A stretch of 64,000 bases of DNA, taken from Scenedesmus sp. ARA3. Lineage: Eukaryota > Chlorophyta > Chlorophyceae > Sphaeropleales > Scenedesmaceae. Of the stretch, positions 1-14,743 are shown piece by piece. Numbering within the stretch: position 1 is the stretch's first letter; each line of letters opens with the position of its first letter. The position numbers were made by a program, and so were the translations under genes. Under the pieces are notes generated by a model. That model was not told where the DNA came from. It did not search any database and worked only from the letters and a program-made list of their open reading frames with translations. Location of the stretch: assembly GCA_004335835.1 (NCBI GenBank), contig RWJK01001243.1, positions 229,515 to 293,514 on the forward strand, written 5' to 3'.

Positions 1-50
1 CAGGCAGCTGCGGGCGGCAATTTGCAGGCTTGACCCCAGTGCTGCCGTGT

Positions 51-93
<43 letters not shown>

Positions 94-373
94 AGTCAGT
101 AAGCACGTCAGGAGCAAATCCAAAGGTCGTTTCAGCAGTGATGATGTGTGGAGTGGCTGACAGCTTGCATGAAGTCCTGGGTCAGGTGGGTTGCAACTTT
201 CATTGAAGTGTAACCGCCCAAACTGAACTGTCATGTCACTTGGTTTACCTTCATTGGCAGTCCTTGCAACAGCCTCACAATAATGCAAAAACTCACCCAA
301 ACTGATCAAAGGTGAATGGTATAGAGACATGCATTGAAGACACACCAGGAGTCGAACGGGGGTTGTTGCAGCG
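1..373. other. Upstream region with a (CAG)n microsatellite
   Basis: No coding exon is visible here. A (CAG)n run of about 13 units lies near 52-90. The rest is presumably the promoter and 5' UTR of the small membrane protein gene starting at 374, although no TATA box or other core element stands out. Confidence 0.5.
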
Positions 374-806
374 ATGGCGATGTCTTCCGTTCAGTGGTCT
401 GTGATAGTTGTCGTAGCCGCGATTGGTTTTTACTACGTAGTCGATTCTGAAAGCTTCGGCAACACGCTCGCTGGATTGCTCAACAAGGTGCGAAAGGCGG
501 ACAACCAACCGCTTGTTGTCACTGCTGCTGTGTCACATGCTGCAACGGGTGGCCCAAGAGTCGCAGTAGCTGAACATTCCACGATGGTCAATAATCAGCA
601 ACACCATAAGTTTAGCTTCTGGTTCTAGCATATGCACAGCAGGCAGCCCAGGGCCATCCTTGGCAATGTATCAGGGCTGCTTTGTCAACCCACATGCATG
701 CAGCAGAGATGTGCTAACACCATGCTGCTTTGCACCACATGCCAGTGACATCTTGCAAAATCTACCCATGGTGTTCTGTTTGGAGCCAACCCTACTGCTG
801 CCCCTC

Positions 807-839
<33 letters not shown>

Positions 840-1281
840 TGTACAGGCTGGGGTAGCAGAGGTGCCAACTGTGCAGCTCTACTACAATGTAACAGTGCGG
901 GACAACTCCGGAAACGAGCAGAACTTTGTGTATGTACACGACGTGGAAGCAGCACGCGTCACAGCAGCACTCAGGGACCCCGCCAGCAGAGCAGAGCTCG
1001 CAAAGGCAATAACAACCCCGCACATACCAGAGATGCTGGCTGCGCGGGATTGGGAGTGTGCAGTGTGCAAGAAGCGTGCGGAGATGCTGCTGCTGCACCC
1101 CTTGCCAAATCATCTAGCGCTGGACCCGCCACTGTTAAAAGACTTTGGAGGTGTTGCGGTGTGTGGGGATGGGCACTGCCAGGATCAAGCAGCAGGCATG
1201 ATGGCCAGCTTGTACAAGCAAGTGGTAGAGGCATCAGGCAGAGAGCTCTCAGACTTTGAAGACATCATAGAGGTGTATTAG
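374..1281 (+). CDS. Small N-terminally anchored protein of unknown function, two exons
   Basis: Model: exons 374-487 and 847-1281, 182 aa, with a phase-0 junction (AAG, then GTGCGA; acceptor CAG). The N-terminus has one hydrophobic segment (roughly residues 8-23, VIVVVAAIGFYYVV) that could be a signal anchor. The second exon encodes a soluble region of about 144 aa with a CAVCKK pair near its middle and a later CGDGHC pair, which could bind a metal or form disulfides. It ends in an acidic tail, DFEDIIEVY. I do not recognise the family. The second exon has clear coding character. The first is chosen because it gives a matching phase, a good donor and an ATG (MAMSSVQW), so it is less certain. 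The intron ends in (CTG)n directly before the acceptor, as in many introns of this window. Confidence 0.5.
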
Positions 1282-3071
1282 CTAATAGACATCATAGAGG
1301 TGTATTAGCTGATGCACCCTTAGGGCGAGGACCACGCGTGTTTTATTGTTGTTTCAGCAGCTGCGCAAGGGGGCCAGGAATTGGTTTGGGTATGGAGTGT
1401 GGCAGACATGAGAGTGGTTACGTGCAGCAGTTGGTCAGGTGCAAAACTGCATGACTCGTCACTGAGCAGTGGCACTGCTTGGAGGAGCAATTGCACAGCG
1501 GCAGCAGCAGCAGCAGTGCGACGGCAGTACAGTGGTGCAGCACCTTGCGCGCATGCAAAAAGCTCAGTGCTGCTGCACTGTGACAGCAGCGCTGCACGCC
1601 GTGGCACAGCTGGTCCTTGGCGGTGTCACCAAAAGAAGGCTTTCCTGCATAGAGCTTGTAGGAAGTTGCGTCTGGCCAGACGGTGTGCCAGGTCAGCAGG
1701 CGGCGTGCCGAGTCAGCAGATGGTGTGCCAGGTCAGCACGCAGTGTGCCAGGTCAGCCGTCTGAATGCCTGACACCGTGCCGTTTGACACCGCCTGCTGA
1801 CCTGGTGCACCGTCTGCGGCAGACGGTGTGCCAGGTCAGCAGGCGGTGTCACATGGCACGGGGTCAGGCATTCAGACGGTGTGCCAGGTCAGCAGATGAT
1901 GCATGCTAGCAGCACGGTGTGCGCACGCGCAGCCCGATAGGGTCATGCAGCCGCCTTCCTGTTGCCATGGTGTGCGCTCTGCGGTGTGTTTGGTGTGGTA
2001 CTGATCAGTGGCGGTGCCTTGCAGCCAACATCGTGTGCTGCATGATGTTGCAGGACACTGCTGAGCACAGCAGCAGCAGCAGCAGCAGCAGCAGCACAGC
2101 CAATTGGTGTGAGATACACCATGCTGGCCTGTGCATCCTTGCAATGCATGGTGCGGCGGCAGACGGGCACACACACACCATTGTGACGCTGTCAGAAGTC
2201 ATAGACACTGCACTCGCACGAGTTGGGCTTTGGCACAGCATGCATACCCCAAAGGTATACCAAAGTATGGGACGGACCCACCTCAGGCACACACAGCACA
2301 GGCAGGCATACACACCGCACACTGGGCATGATGGAGACGCATGCAGTCTTGTTGATGCAGCGTGTTGCTGCTATGCACCATGTTTGTGACTTGCAAAGCT
2401 GCACGATGATTGGAGCGGGTGGCACGTTATGTTGAGGCGACTGTTGCTGTGAAGGGGTGAAGCGCTGTCACTGCTGGCACCATCAGATTGCGCGTTTCGC
2501 TTTCTGTGGTGGCTGCACTGCACTGCAGCTGCAGCCGGGGCGTATGGTTAGTGGCTGGTCTATGCTGCGCACAGCATGAGTCTGCGCGAACTGCACTGTG
2601 TTGCCGCCCTTGGGACTGGGGCTAACTAGTAGCTGCAGTTTGACGCAGAGAAGCAAAGCTTGAGGCCTGCGGAAAGGCTGCATGCAGCCTTGCTGCAGCT
2701 GCGGTAACAATCGCAGTAAGCTCGTGCTACCCGAACGTGTGCATCCAAGGTTTGTCGGCGTGTAATCTCCATGGCAGTGCCATGGACTGCTGCAATTCTG
2801 AGCTCCAGCCCAGCCCACACTGTGCTGATCAACACCATGTAATATGACAGCAACACCATGTTCCACAAGTCCAGGAGCAGTACACATTCGTCTTTTACAC
2901 CTGTTTTGCATGTGCTTGCCTGCTGACCACATCAACAATGGTGCAGCAAACACAAGCATCTGCAAGTGCGGTGCACAAGCTGTGCAGGCCATCAGTAACA
3001 TCCACAAAACACCGCCATGTTGGTCCCATGACACTAGCGCTTGCACGCTAACAATCACTGCAGCATCTCAG
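1282..3071. other. Convergent intergenic region between the small membrane protein and the OPR gene
   Basis: About 1.8 kb between two 3' ends. It holds a short palindromic repeat cluster (1677-1905) and a (CAG)n run at about 2069-2096. The other open frames are low-complexity translations of triplet arrays and none resembles a protein family. Confidence 0.5.
1677..1905. repeat. Cluster of a ~20-bp motif in both orientations
   Basis: The motif GGTGTGCCAGGTCAGCA recurs at roughly 1682, 1723, 1746, 1826 and 1878 with small changes. An inverted copy at about 1791-1816 pairs with the forward copy at 1818-1845, giving a hairpin with arms of about 25 bp. This is a simple palindromic repeat family; I see no protein linked to it. 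Confidence 0.6.
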
Positions 3072-3179
3072 CTATCTAGAGGCAGCAGCTGCTGCGCCCC
3101 TGCTCTGTGGCATCACTGGCCTGCGTGGCATCTGCGGCCGGGGCAGCAGCAGCAGCTGGCTACCAGCCGCTGCAGCGCC

Positions 3180-3218
<39 letters not shown>

Positions 3219-4176
3219 ATCGCCATCCCCTTGCTGGCTGCTGCCGCCCTGCCCTGCTGCTGCTATCTTCTCCTCTGCGTGTGCACCTTGTTTTGTAGCA
3301 GTAGCGTGATGCAGTGCAGCATCTGCTGAGGCTGTAGCTGAGGGCTCTGCAGGGCTGGTCAGAGCCTGCTGCTTTTGGCCTGCTACTGCTGCTGCTGCTG
3401 CTAACTGCAGTGCAGCAGCAGCACCATGATCTGGTTGTCTGAGCTGCTCCTGCTGTCCAGGAGCATCGCCAGCAGCAGGTGATCCATTGCCATTATTTGC
3501 AGCAGCCAGCTGTGTTGATCCTGCTGCATCTGCTCCTTGACTGAGCATGGACCCTGCCTGCTGCTGTTGCTGCTGCTGCACCAGTCCTGCTGCCGGCTGC
3601 TGCACTGCAGGTCCAGAGCCAGCTGCTGCTGCTGCTGCTGCAGTAGCAGCTGCCAGCGCCTCAGCCGCTGCTGCTGTTGCCAGCCCGCCAGCAGCCAGCT
3701 GCTGCACCAGCACTGGCACAGGTGCTAAACCCAACCTCTCCAAAGCCCCAACACTCTGCAGCAGCTCCTGGCCACTCATCTCCCGCAGGATCTTCTGAAC
3801 CCTACACCCTACAGCCCCCAGCCACTGAACCCCAGGCTTAACCCGCAGCATCGCAAGCCCTGTCAGCAACCGCACTAGGGCTTGGGGACTAAGCCCTGCC
3901 AGGTTCTTAAGCCCTAAACCCTGTGCTGAGGCGAGCCAGCTGGGCCCGGGGCTGTAACGCAGCTGCCCAAAACCCCAGACAATGTCTGCAAGCTGCTCAG
4001 CTGACATACTGCTCAGGTAGTAGTGTGACTCATCCGCCAAAAGGGCCAGCCAAGCTGCATTTGGGGCTTGGCCGAAACGCACCAGTGTGCGTAGCGTGCG
4101 GGACAGCATGGGGCCGTTCATGAGGTGCATCTTCTCGGCTGTCTGCGCCATGTACCTGCAGCAGCAGCAGCAGAAG

Positions 4177-4226
<50 letters not shown>

Positions 4227-5276
4227 GCAGGGCGACGCATTGATTCACAGTAAACTTAAGACGATGAAGACAGCCCCCCACATCAAATCACACAGCAAAT
4301 GCAAACTCTCTGTCAACAGCCCAGGCGCACATCTGCCCAATTTGGGTTTGCTTCTGACATTCGAAACCGTAGATCCCACCACCTCTGCACCAGCCGCACC
4401 TGGCGCAGACCCCACATCACCTCACACAGCCCGGGCACACATTTGCCCCAACCCCTGCAAGCTAGTTGATACATCAGGTAATACTCAAAATCTAGACCCA
4501 CCTCAGCACCAGCTCCCGCTCCGGCACCAGCCGCAGCTCACACAGGCCCCACATCACCTCACACAGCCCGGGCGCGTTCAGCGTGGCCAGCCGCGCCGAC
4601 ACAGCCGCCAGCGCAGCCGCCGCCCAGGCGGGCGGTGGGCTGGCGCCCGGTGGGCTGAGGGAGCCGAGTGCTGCCAGTGTGGCTGCCAGCTGCTTGCTGC
4701 TGAACGAGGGCAGGCGGGGCTGGGACGCTGCGTAGAACCTGCGGTTGTGGATAGGATGAATACATGTGGGTGAGTCAGTAGCACACCATGCATGCATTAG
4801 GTGTCAATAATCTGGTGGGTTGGGAGCAGGGCAAACTGGTGGTGCACTGGTTTTGGTCAGACAGAGTAGCGTGCGGGTTATGGTGGGTGGGTGGCGAGCA
4901 TCCTCCCCACGGACCTCCAGAATAAGTCCCTAGATATGCTTTACGGTAATACGTTCTCCTAAAAGCTGCTGCAGCACGTAGGCCTGACCCCAACCACAGT
5001 CCCACACTCACCGCTCCAGCCACTTGCTGCTAGGCTTGTGCTGCAGCTGCTGCAGCGCCTCCACCACCAGAGCCATCTCCTGGGGCCCACACTCCCTATC
5101 TGGCAGCTGCTGATACACACGAGCCAGAATACTGTCCAGCCAGGCCCCTGGAAGCTGCTGCAGCTTGAGCTGTGCTGCTGCCCACAGCACTGTGGAGCAG
5201 GCCTGGGGGGAGCAGCGCGGCAGCTGCTGCTGCAGGCAGGGCAGGAAGGCCAGCAGCCACTGGCTGGGAGGCACCT

Positions 5277-5315
<39 letters not shown>

Positions 5316-7118
5316 GCGGCAGGCTGATGGTCGGATCCAAATTGTCGGCAGAAAGTAAGCCGATGCTGTTATGAGCACATACGCACACAATTACTCCTCA
5401 ACACAGGCAACCACACAAATGCCTACACAGATCCTGAAATTGCAGCTGTGGCATGCCCCCATGTGATAGGCGCAGGCCTCACCTTGCGCAGCCGTGCATG
5501 TGTCCACAGCATGTTTGCCAGCGCCTGGCTGCTGAGCATGCTGTTTTCACACACCGACTGCTGACAGCTGCTGCCGGACACCTTCCAGCAAGCCGCACGC
5601 GCCCACAAGTTGTCGTCTTCACACAAAAAGCAATTGAGGCATTGAGGCATGCCTCTTTTGCTCCTTGCACAGATATCACCTTGCGCAGCCGCGCGTGCGC
5701 TCGCAGCATGTTTGCAAGCGCCCGGCCGTTGAGCATGCGATACACCAACGCACAAAGCACACATCAGGCATGCTTCTTTTGCTCCTTGCACCGGCCTCAC
5801 CTTGCGCAGCCGTGCATGTGCCCACAGCATGTTTGCCAGCGCCTGGCTGCTGAGCATGCAACGCATCAACACACATACGCACATCAAAAGCATGCCTCTG
5901 TTTCTCCTCACTTTGCGCAGCCGCGCATGTGCCCACAGCATGTTTGCCAGCGCCTGGCTGCTGGCCGCCTCGATGCAGCGCCCCGAGGCGGCCCAGAAGC
6001 AGCCCCACCAGGCCTCAGGCAGCTTCACACCAAGCACTGCAAAGCTGTACACGCTCAGCGACAGGTCCTGCAAGGAACATTCCAGTAACAAGACAATGTA
6101 ACAATGTAGTACTTGGACATCATGATCCTGTTGTACCAGCATCAACTGACAGCGACACCAGCCCGCAGCTGCTGCAATACCACATGCTGGCTGCAGCACG
6201 TGCTATAGGCCTATGGGCACATGCATGCTGCAGTGTGTCCACTACCAACACAGGTTGACGCGAACAGATAGACAAACAGATAGGTTCAACTGCGCACCTG
6301 CGGGGATGCTTTGGGCAGCAGCGCCTGGCTGGCGGTTATGATGCAGCCCAGCTGCTCACGGGATGGGCAGTAGCCCAGCTTGGCCAGGGACCTGCAACAA
6401 CGGGGCAGACAACTAACATGTTACAAAATGTCATACAACAACAGTATGGTAAATGTCGTGGTTGAATGGCTGGAGTGTTGAAGGCACATGTGATGGGCAG
6501 TTACCCAGCTTGGCGAGGGACCTGCAACGACTACGCAGGGCAGTTACATGGTATATCTTGTTGCAGAACAGCAGTGTGGCTAAACGGCTGGAATTTGAGA
6601 TGACTGAGTTGTTGCATGCAACGCGCGAGGCTAAGCGCGGCACGATGCCCCTACGTCAACGCCCCGCCACCAGCAGCAGCACTGTATAGCCACATCTGTC
6701 ATGCACGCTCCTCCTCCACAACCGCTTTTAGCACTCCAGTTGCACATCACCGTAACGTACTACGTTCCTAGTGAGGTTTTTATCATTGATTTATTCTATG
6801 ATTTGGCCATCAGCCTGACCCACTCACCACAGCAGGTTGGCCATGCCCTGGCTGCTGAACCCCTGCAGCTGCCCACACGCAGCAGCCAAATAAGCAGCAA
6901 TCCAGCTGCCTCCAGGCCTCGGCACACCCCCTTCTGCATGCATGGACGCAAGCCCGTAGCCGAGGTTTGCTAAGCCCTGCGCACTGAACCCTGCCAGCTG
7001 CGGTTCTGTGGCGCGGTATAACGCAGCCGCCCAGTCAGCACCCGGGCGCCTCGCAAGCTTGCCCATCGCCCAGACCATGTTAGCAAAGCCTTGAGGGGTG
7101 AAGCCCTGTACGCCTTGA

Positions 7119-7159
<41 letters not shown>

Positions 7160-7883
7160 ATCCTGCTGCTGTGCCGAATCCCCTGCTTGCCGCCGCCGGC
7201 CGCGCTTGCGCTGCTGCTGCTGCTGCATTGCCGCCTGGCTGGCCAGGAAGAACTCGGACCACCAGCGGCGGCTGGGTTTAGCAAGGCTCCAGGGTTCTGC
7301 GCGAGCCACTGAGTGCACCAGCATGGCCAGCTGCATGGGGCTGAACTCCTCCATGAGGCTAGCTGACACGTGCAGCAGGTCACCCCACAGCCCCTGAAGC
7401 AGCAGCAGCAGCAGCATCTCAGACGCACACGTCACAGTCCAGCAGCTGCCCATCCGGTCCCTATAACATGTTATGTGACATGTTACATGATGTGTTATGT
7501 GTGCTCACCTGTGCCCGCAGGTTTGGGTCTCAGCCGCCCAGCTTGGCTGCTGCATGCAGCAAGCTGGCCACGCCGTGTGCATCGAAGTCCAGCAGCTGGC
7601 CCTCAAACTCCTCTATAACATGTTATGTAACATGTTAGTTTGTGCTCACCTGTGCCCGCAGGTTTGGGTCGCAGCCGCCTAACTTAGCAGCAGCGTGCAG
7701 CAGGCTGGCCACACCCCGCGCATCAAAGTCCAGCAGCTGGCCCTCCAGCTGCTTACGCAGCTGCTTGTAGCACACCTTGACCTGGCGGGTGCAGCAGCAG
7801 CAACAAGGGAGGCAGCAAGCATGAGGAATGTGTAGATTACTGAATATGCAGCTGCTTGCGCAGCTGCTTGTAGCACACCTTGC

Positions 7884-7914
<31 letters not shown>

Positions 7915-9559
7915 CACAAGTAACACAGCATGCATGCGGGTTATCACCGGATCAGGTGCTTGCGCAGCTGCTTGTAGCACACGTTGACCTGGCAGGTGCA
8001 GCAGCAGTGCAAGGAGCGTGCAAGAAAGAGGGAGCAGATTCAACATATGCCTCTTAAACACATGCTCTTTGGAAAGAGAGATGCAAGGACGTGCAAGTGG
8101 TAGGCAGCTGCTAGTTCAAAGCGCTTCTCACAGTGTTGATGTGGGTATGCATGCACTGCCAGACAGCATGTCACCACCCTAGCAAACCGAGAGTACACTG
8201 TCACTTATTATTATTATTATGACTTCAGCAAGTCTGGGTGAGCTGAAACCATGCAGCAGGCTATGTATCAAATATGCTTATAAGAAACACCGCAGATGTG
8301 CCCTTCTGCACCAAATTGCATATGCTTGCATAAGCCCCGCCACATGCCCTAGCCAGCTGGCTGGCACAGCAGCACACACGCACAGCACACAAACAAGCAG
8401 CACCCGCTGCACATGCTGCCTAGTAGGGGTGTAAGGGTCTGGGTGGTCTACCATAAACCAGGAAAGCGGCGATAAAAATCGTAGTTCCCGCCCCCTCGGG
8501 TGAGGCGCGGTTGCCGATGCCGCAAAGTAAGGCTTACAGAAAGACTATCATTACTATAAGGCAGCGCCCGCCTCTGCTCACCTTGGTTCTGTAAGCTGGG
8601 TCCTGCTGCATGTGCTGGCTCTGCTCTGCTAGCCGAGCCAGCACACTAGCAGCGCTAGTGAGATGCACCACATTCAGAGCACCCCGCCCAACCAGCAGCA
8701 CGGTCAGCAGCTGCTTGGGGTGCTGCAGGCGCTGGATCATCTCTGTGAGCTGCGCTACTGCCGTCATATCTTGCTGCTGCTGCTGCTGCTGCTGTGAAGG
8801 ACGGTCTGAGGCGTCTTGCTGCTGGTGCGGCTGATATACGCTGATGTGTGCCTCTTGCATCTGCTGCAGCAGCTGCTGCAGCGCAGGCTTCAGCTGGGCG
8901 TTAGACCACCTGTCCTGCTGCTCCTGCTGATGCTCCAGCTGCTCCAGATGCTGCTGCTGCTGCTCGTGTTCTGTCTCTGCTGCATGATCTGCTGCTGCAG
9001 TAATCACTGCATCCTGCAATTGCTGCTGCTGCTGCTGCTGCATCAGCAGCTTTCGCTGCCTCCTGCGAGCTGCCACTGCTGCTGCTGCACTGCTGGCTGT
9101 GGCAGTGCCTGCAGCTGCTGATCCTCTTCCTGCAGCTGGTGGCTGCTGTGTGGTTTCTGCTGCTGCCGCTGCACCCGGGAGGGTGGAGCGCACAGGCTCC
9201 ACAAGCACATGCCTGCCACCAACATGCTTTGAGCTTCTCCAGATGCCATGCCATGCGGCAGGGCTGCTGCGAGGTGCTACATGATCATGCGAAAACGCTA
9301 CTGGCCGAGCATGGCAGCCGGAAACCTGCGCTATCATGAGCTCTGCATCAGCAGCAGCTTGTGAAGTGGCTGTGCTGCCAGGTGAGACAGATGTCGGCAC
9401 CAGGCCCAAAAGGCCAGCTGTAGCGTTTCCAACAGCAACAGACGTAACTTCTGATGCTGTGATGAGGCTGTGGAACCGGCGGACGCCACAACTTTGAACT
9501 CGTAATCGCACTGTCGAGCAGATACCACAGAAATACCAACGTAAACGGATACTAGACAA
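3072..9559 (-). CDS. Octotricopeptide-repeat (OPR) protein, probable organelle RNA-binding factor
   Basis: Model (minus): 9559-8582, 7781-7650, 7393-6828, 6391-6298, 6067-5912, 5274-5012, 4738-4502, 4155-3072; 1169 aa, all phases closing. About 13 degenerate ~38-residue helical repeats run from residue ~470 to ~920. Examples are SSQALANMLWAHARLRK, FTPQGFANMVWAMGKL, CSTVLWAAAQLKL and MSAEQLADIVWGFGQL, each followed by a P..W motif, which is the OPR signature. OPR proteins are known to bind specific chloroplast or mitochondrial transcripts for maturation, stability or translation. The N-terminus (MSSIRLRWYFCGICSTVR) is Arg/Ser-rich and suits an organelle transit peptide. Long Gln/Ala-rich linkers lie before the repeats and over the last ~240 residues. 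No C-terminal RAP or nuclease domain is visible. Several introns contain decoy copies of neighbouring exon edges. It is divergent from the STL1-like kinase. The target RNA cannot be read from sequence. Confidence 0.85.
4385..4437 (-). repeat. Degenerate copy of the 3' half of OPR exon 7, in intron 7
   Basis: This segment encodes, in the minus frame, a near copy of the exon 7 block PGLCEVMWGLCELRLV found at about 4519-4575. The copy reads PGLCEVMWGLRQVRLV and then diverges. It lies between exons 7 and 8, so the model removes it by splicing. Confidence 0.7.
5484..5967 (-). repeat. Four copies of the OPR exon 5 donor edge
   Basis: The block encoding SSQALANMLWAHARLRK followed by a GT donor occurs four times (about 5911-5967, 5802-5860, 5683-5738 and 5484-5540, in minus-strand order). 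The first is the 3' end of the modelled exon 5; the other three lie in the following intron. Spacing is about 110-200 bp. Two of the intron copies keep both the coding block and a GTGAGG-type donor. The copy at 5683-5738 has drifted most. Confidence 0.85.
6495..6528 (-). repeat. Partial copy of the OPR exon 4 acceptor edge
   Basis: Minus-strand sequence repeats the acceptor and first codons of exon 4 (CAG, then SLAKLGY codons; real exon start 6391) about 130 bp upstream in the intron. It is short and diverged. Confidence 0.65.
7502..7612 (-). repeat. Decoy copy of OPR exon 2 with an in-frame stop
   Basis: The copy follows exon 2 (7781-7650) in the intron. It encodes a close match to the last ~34 residues of exon 2 and ends in the same CGGGCACAG|GTGAGC donor. 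The Cys codon in the exon block LGGCDPNLRAQ is TGA in the copy, so including it would terminate translation. Confidence 0.8.
7848..8000 (-). repeat. Two copies of the OPR exon 2 acceptor edge
   Basis: Two diverged copies (about 7850-7890 and 7955-7998) of the acceptor plus the first codons of exon 2 (VCYKQLRKQL) lie upstream of the real acceptor at 7781. Each keeps a CCAGG-type AG junction. Together with the downstream decoy, exon 2 is flanked by copies of both of its edges. Confidence 0.75.
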
Positions 9560-9751
9560 CAGAAAACAACCAGTTCTGCAGTAACGGGGTCGTGCAGTAC
9601 GTCAGCCAGTCCATAGTTGCAGTTGTCACTTGCGATGTCATTGTCCAGCGTGCGTCCATTGCAGACAGCAGCAGCGCAATTGTGTGGTTACAGTGATTTG
9701 ATTGTGACCGACGAATGCTCTTTGTTGTAAAGAGGGTTGTGGGTGAAGAAA
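9560..9751. promoter_or_regulatory. Short divergent promoter between the OPR and STL1-like genes
   Basis: Only 192 bp separate the two modelled start codons, so both 5' UTRs and any promoter elements must share this stretch or extend into the genes. I see no TATA box. The pairing of two genes with probable plastid products suggests possible co-regulation, which is inference. Confidence 0.45.

Positions 9752-14743
<4,992 letters not shown>

Noticed and set aside
4313..4501. Additional OPR exon between exons 7 and 8
   Set aside because: It repeats part of exon 7, is followed by unrelated sequence, and the phases of exons 7 and 8 close directly without it.
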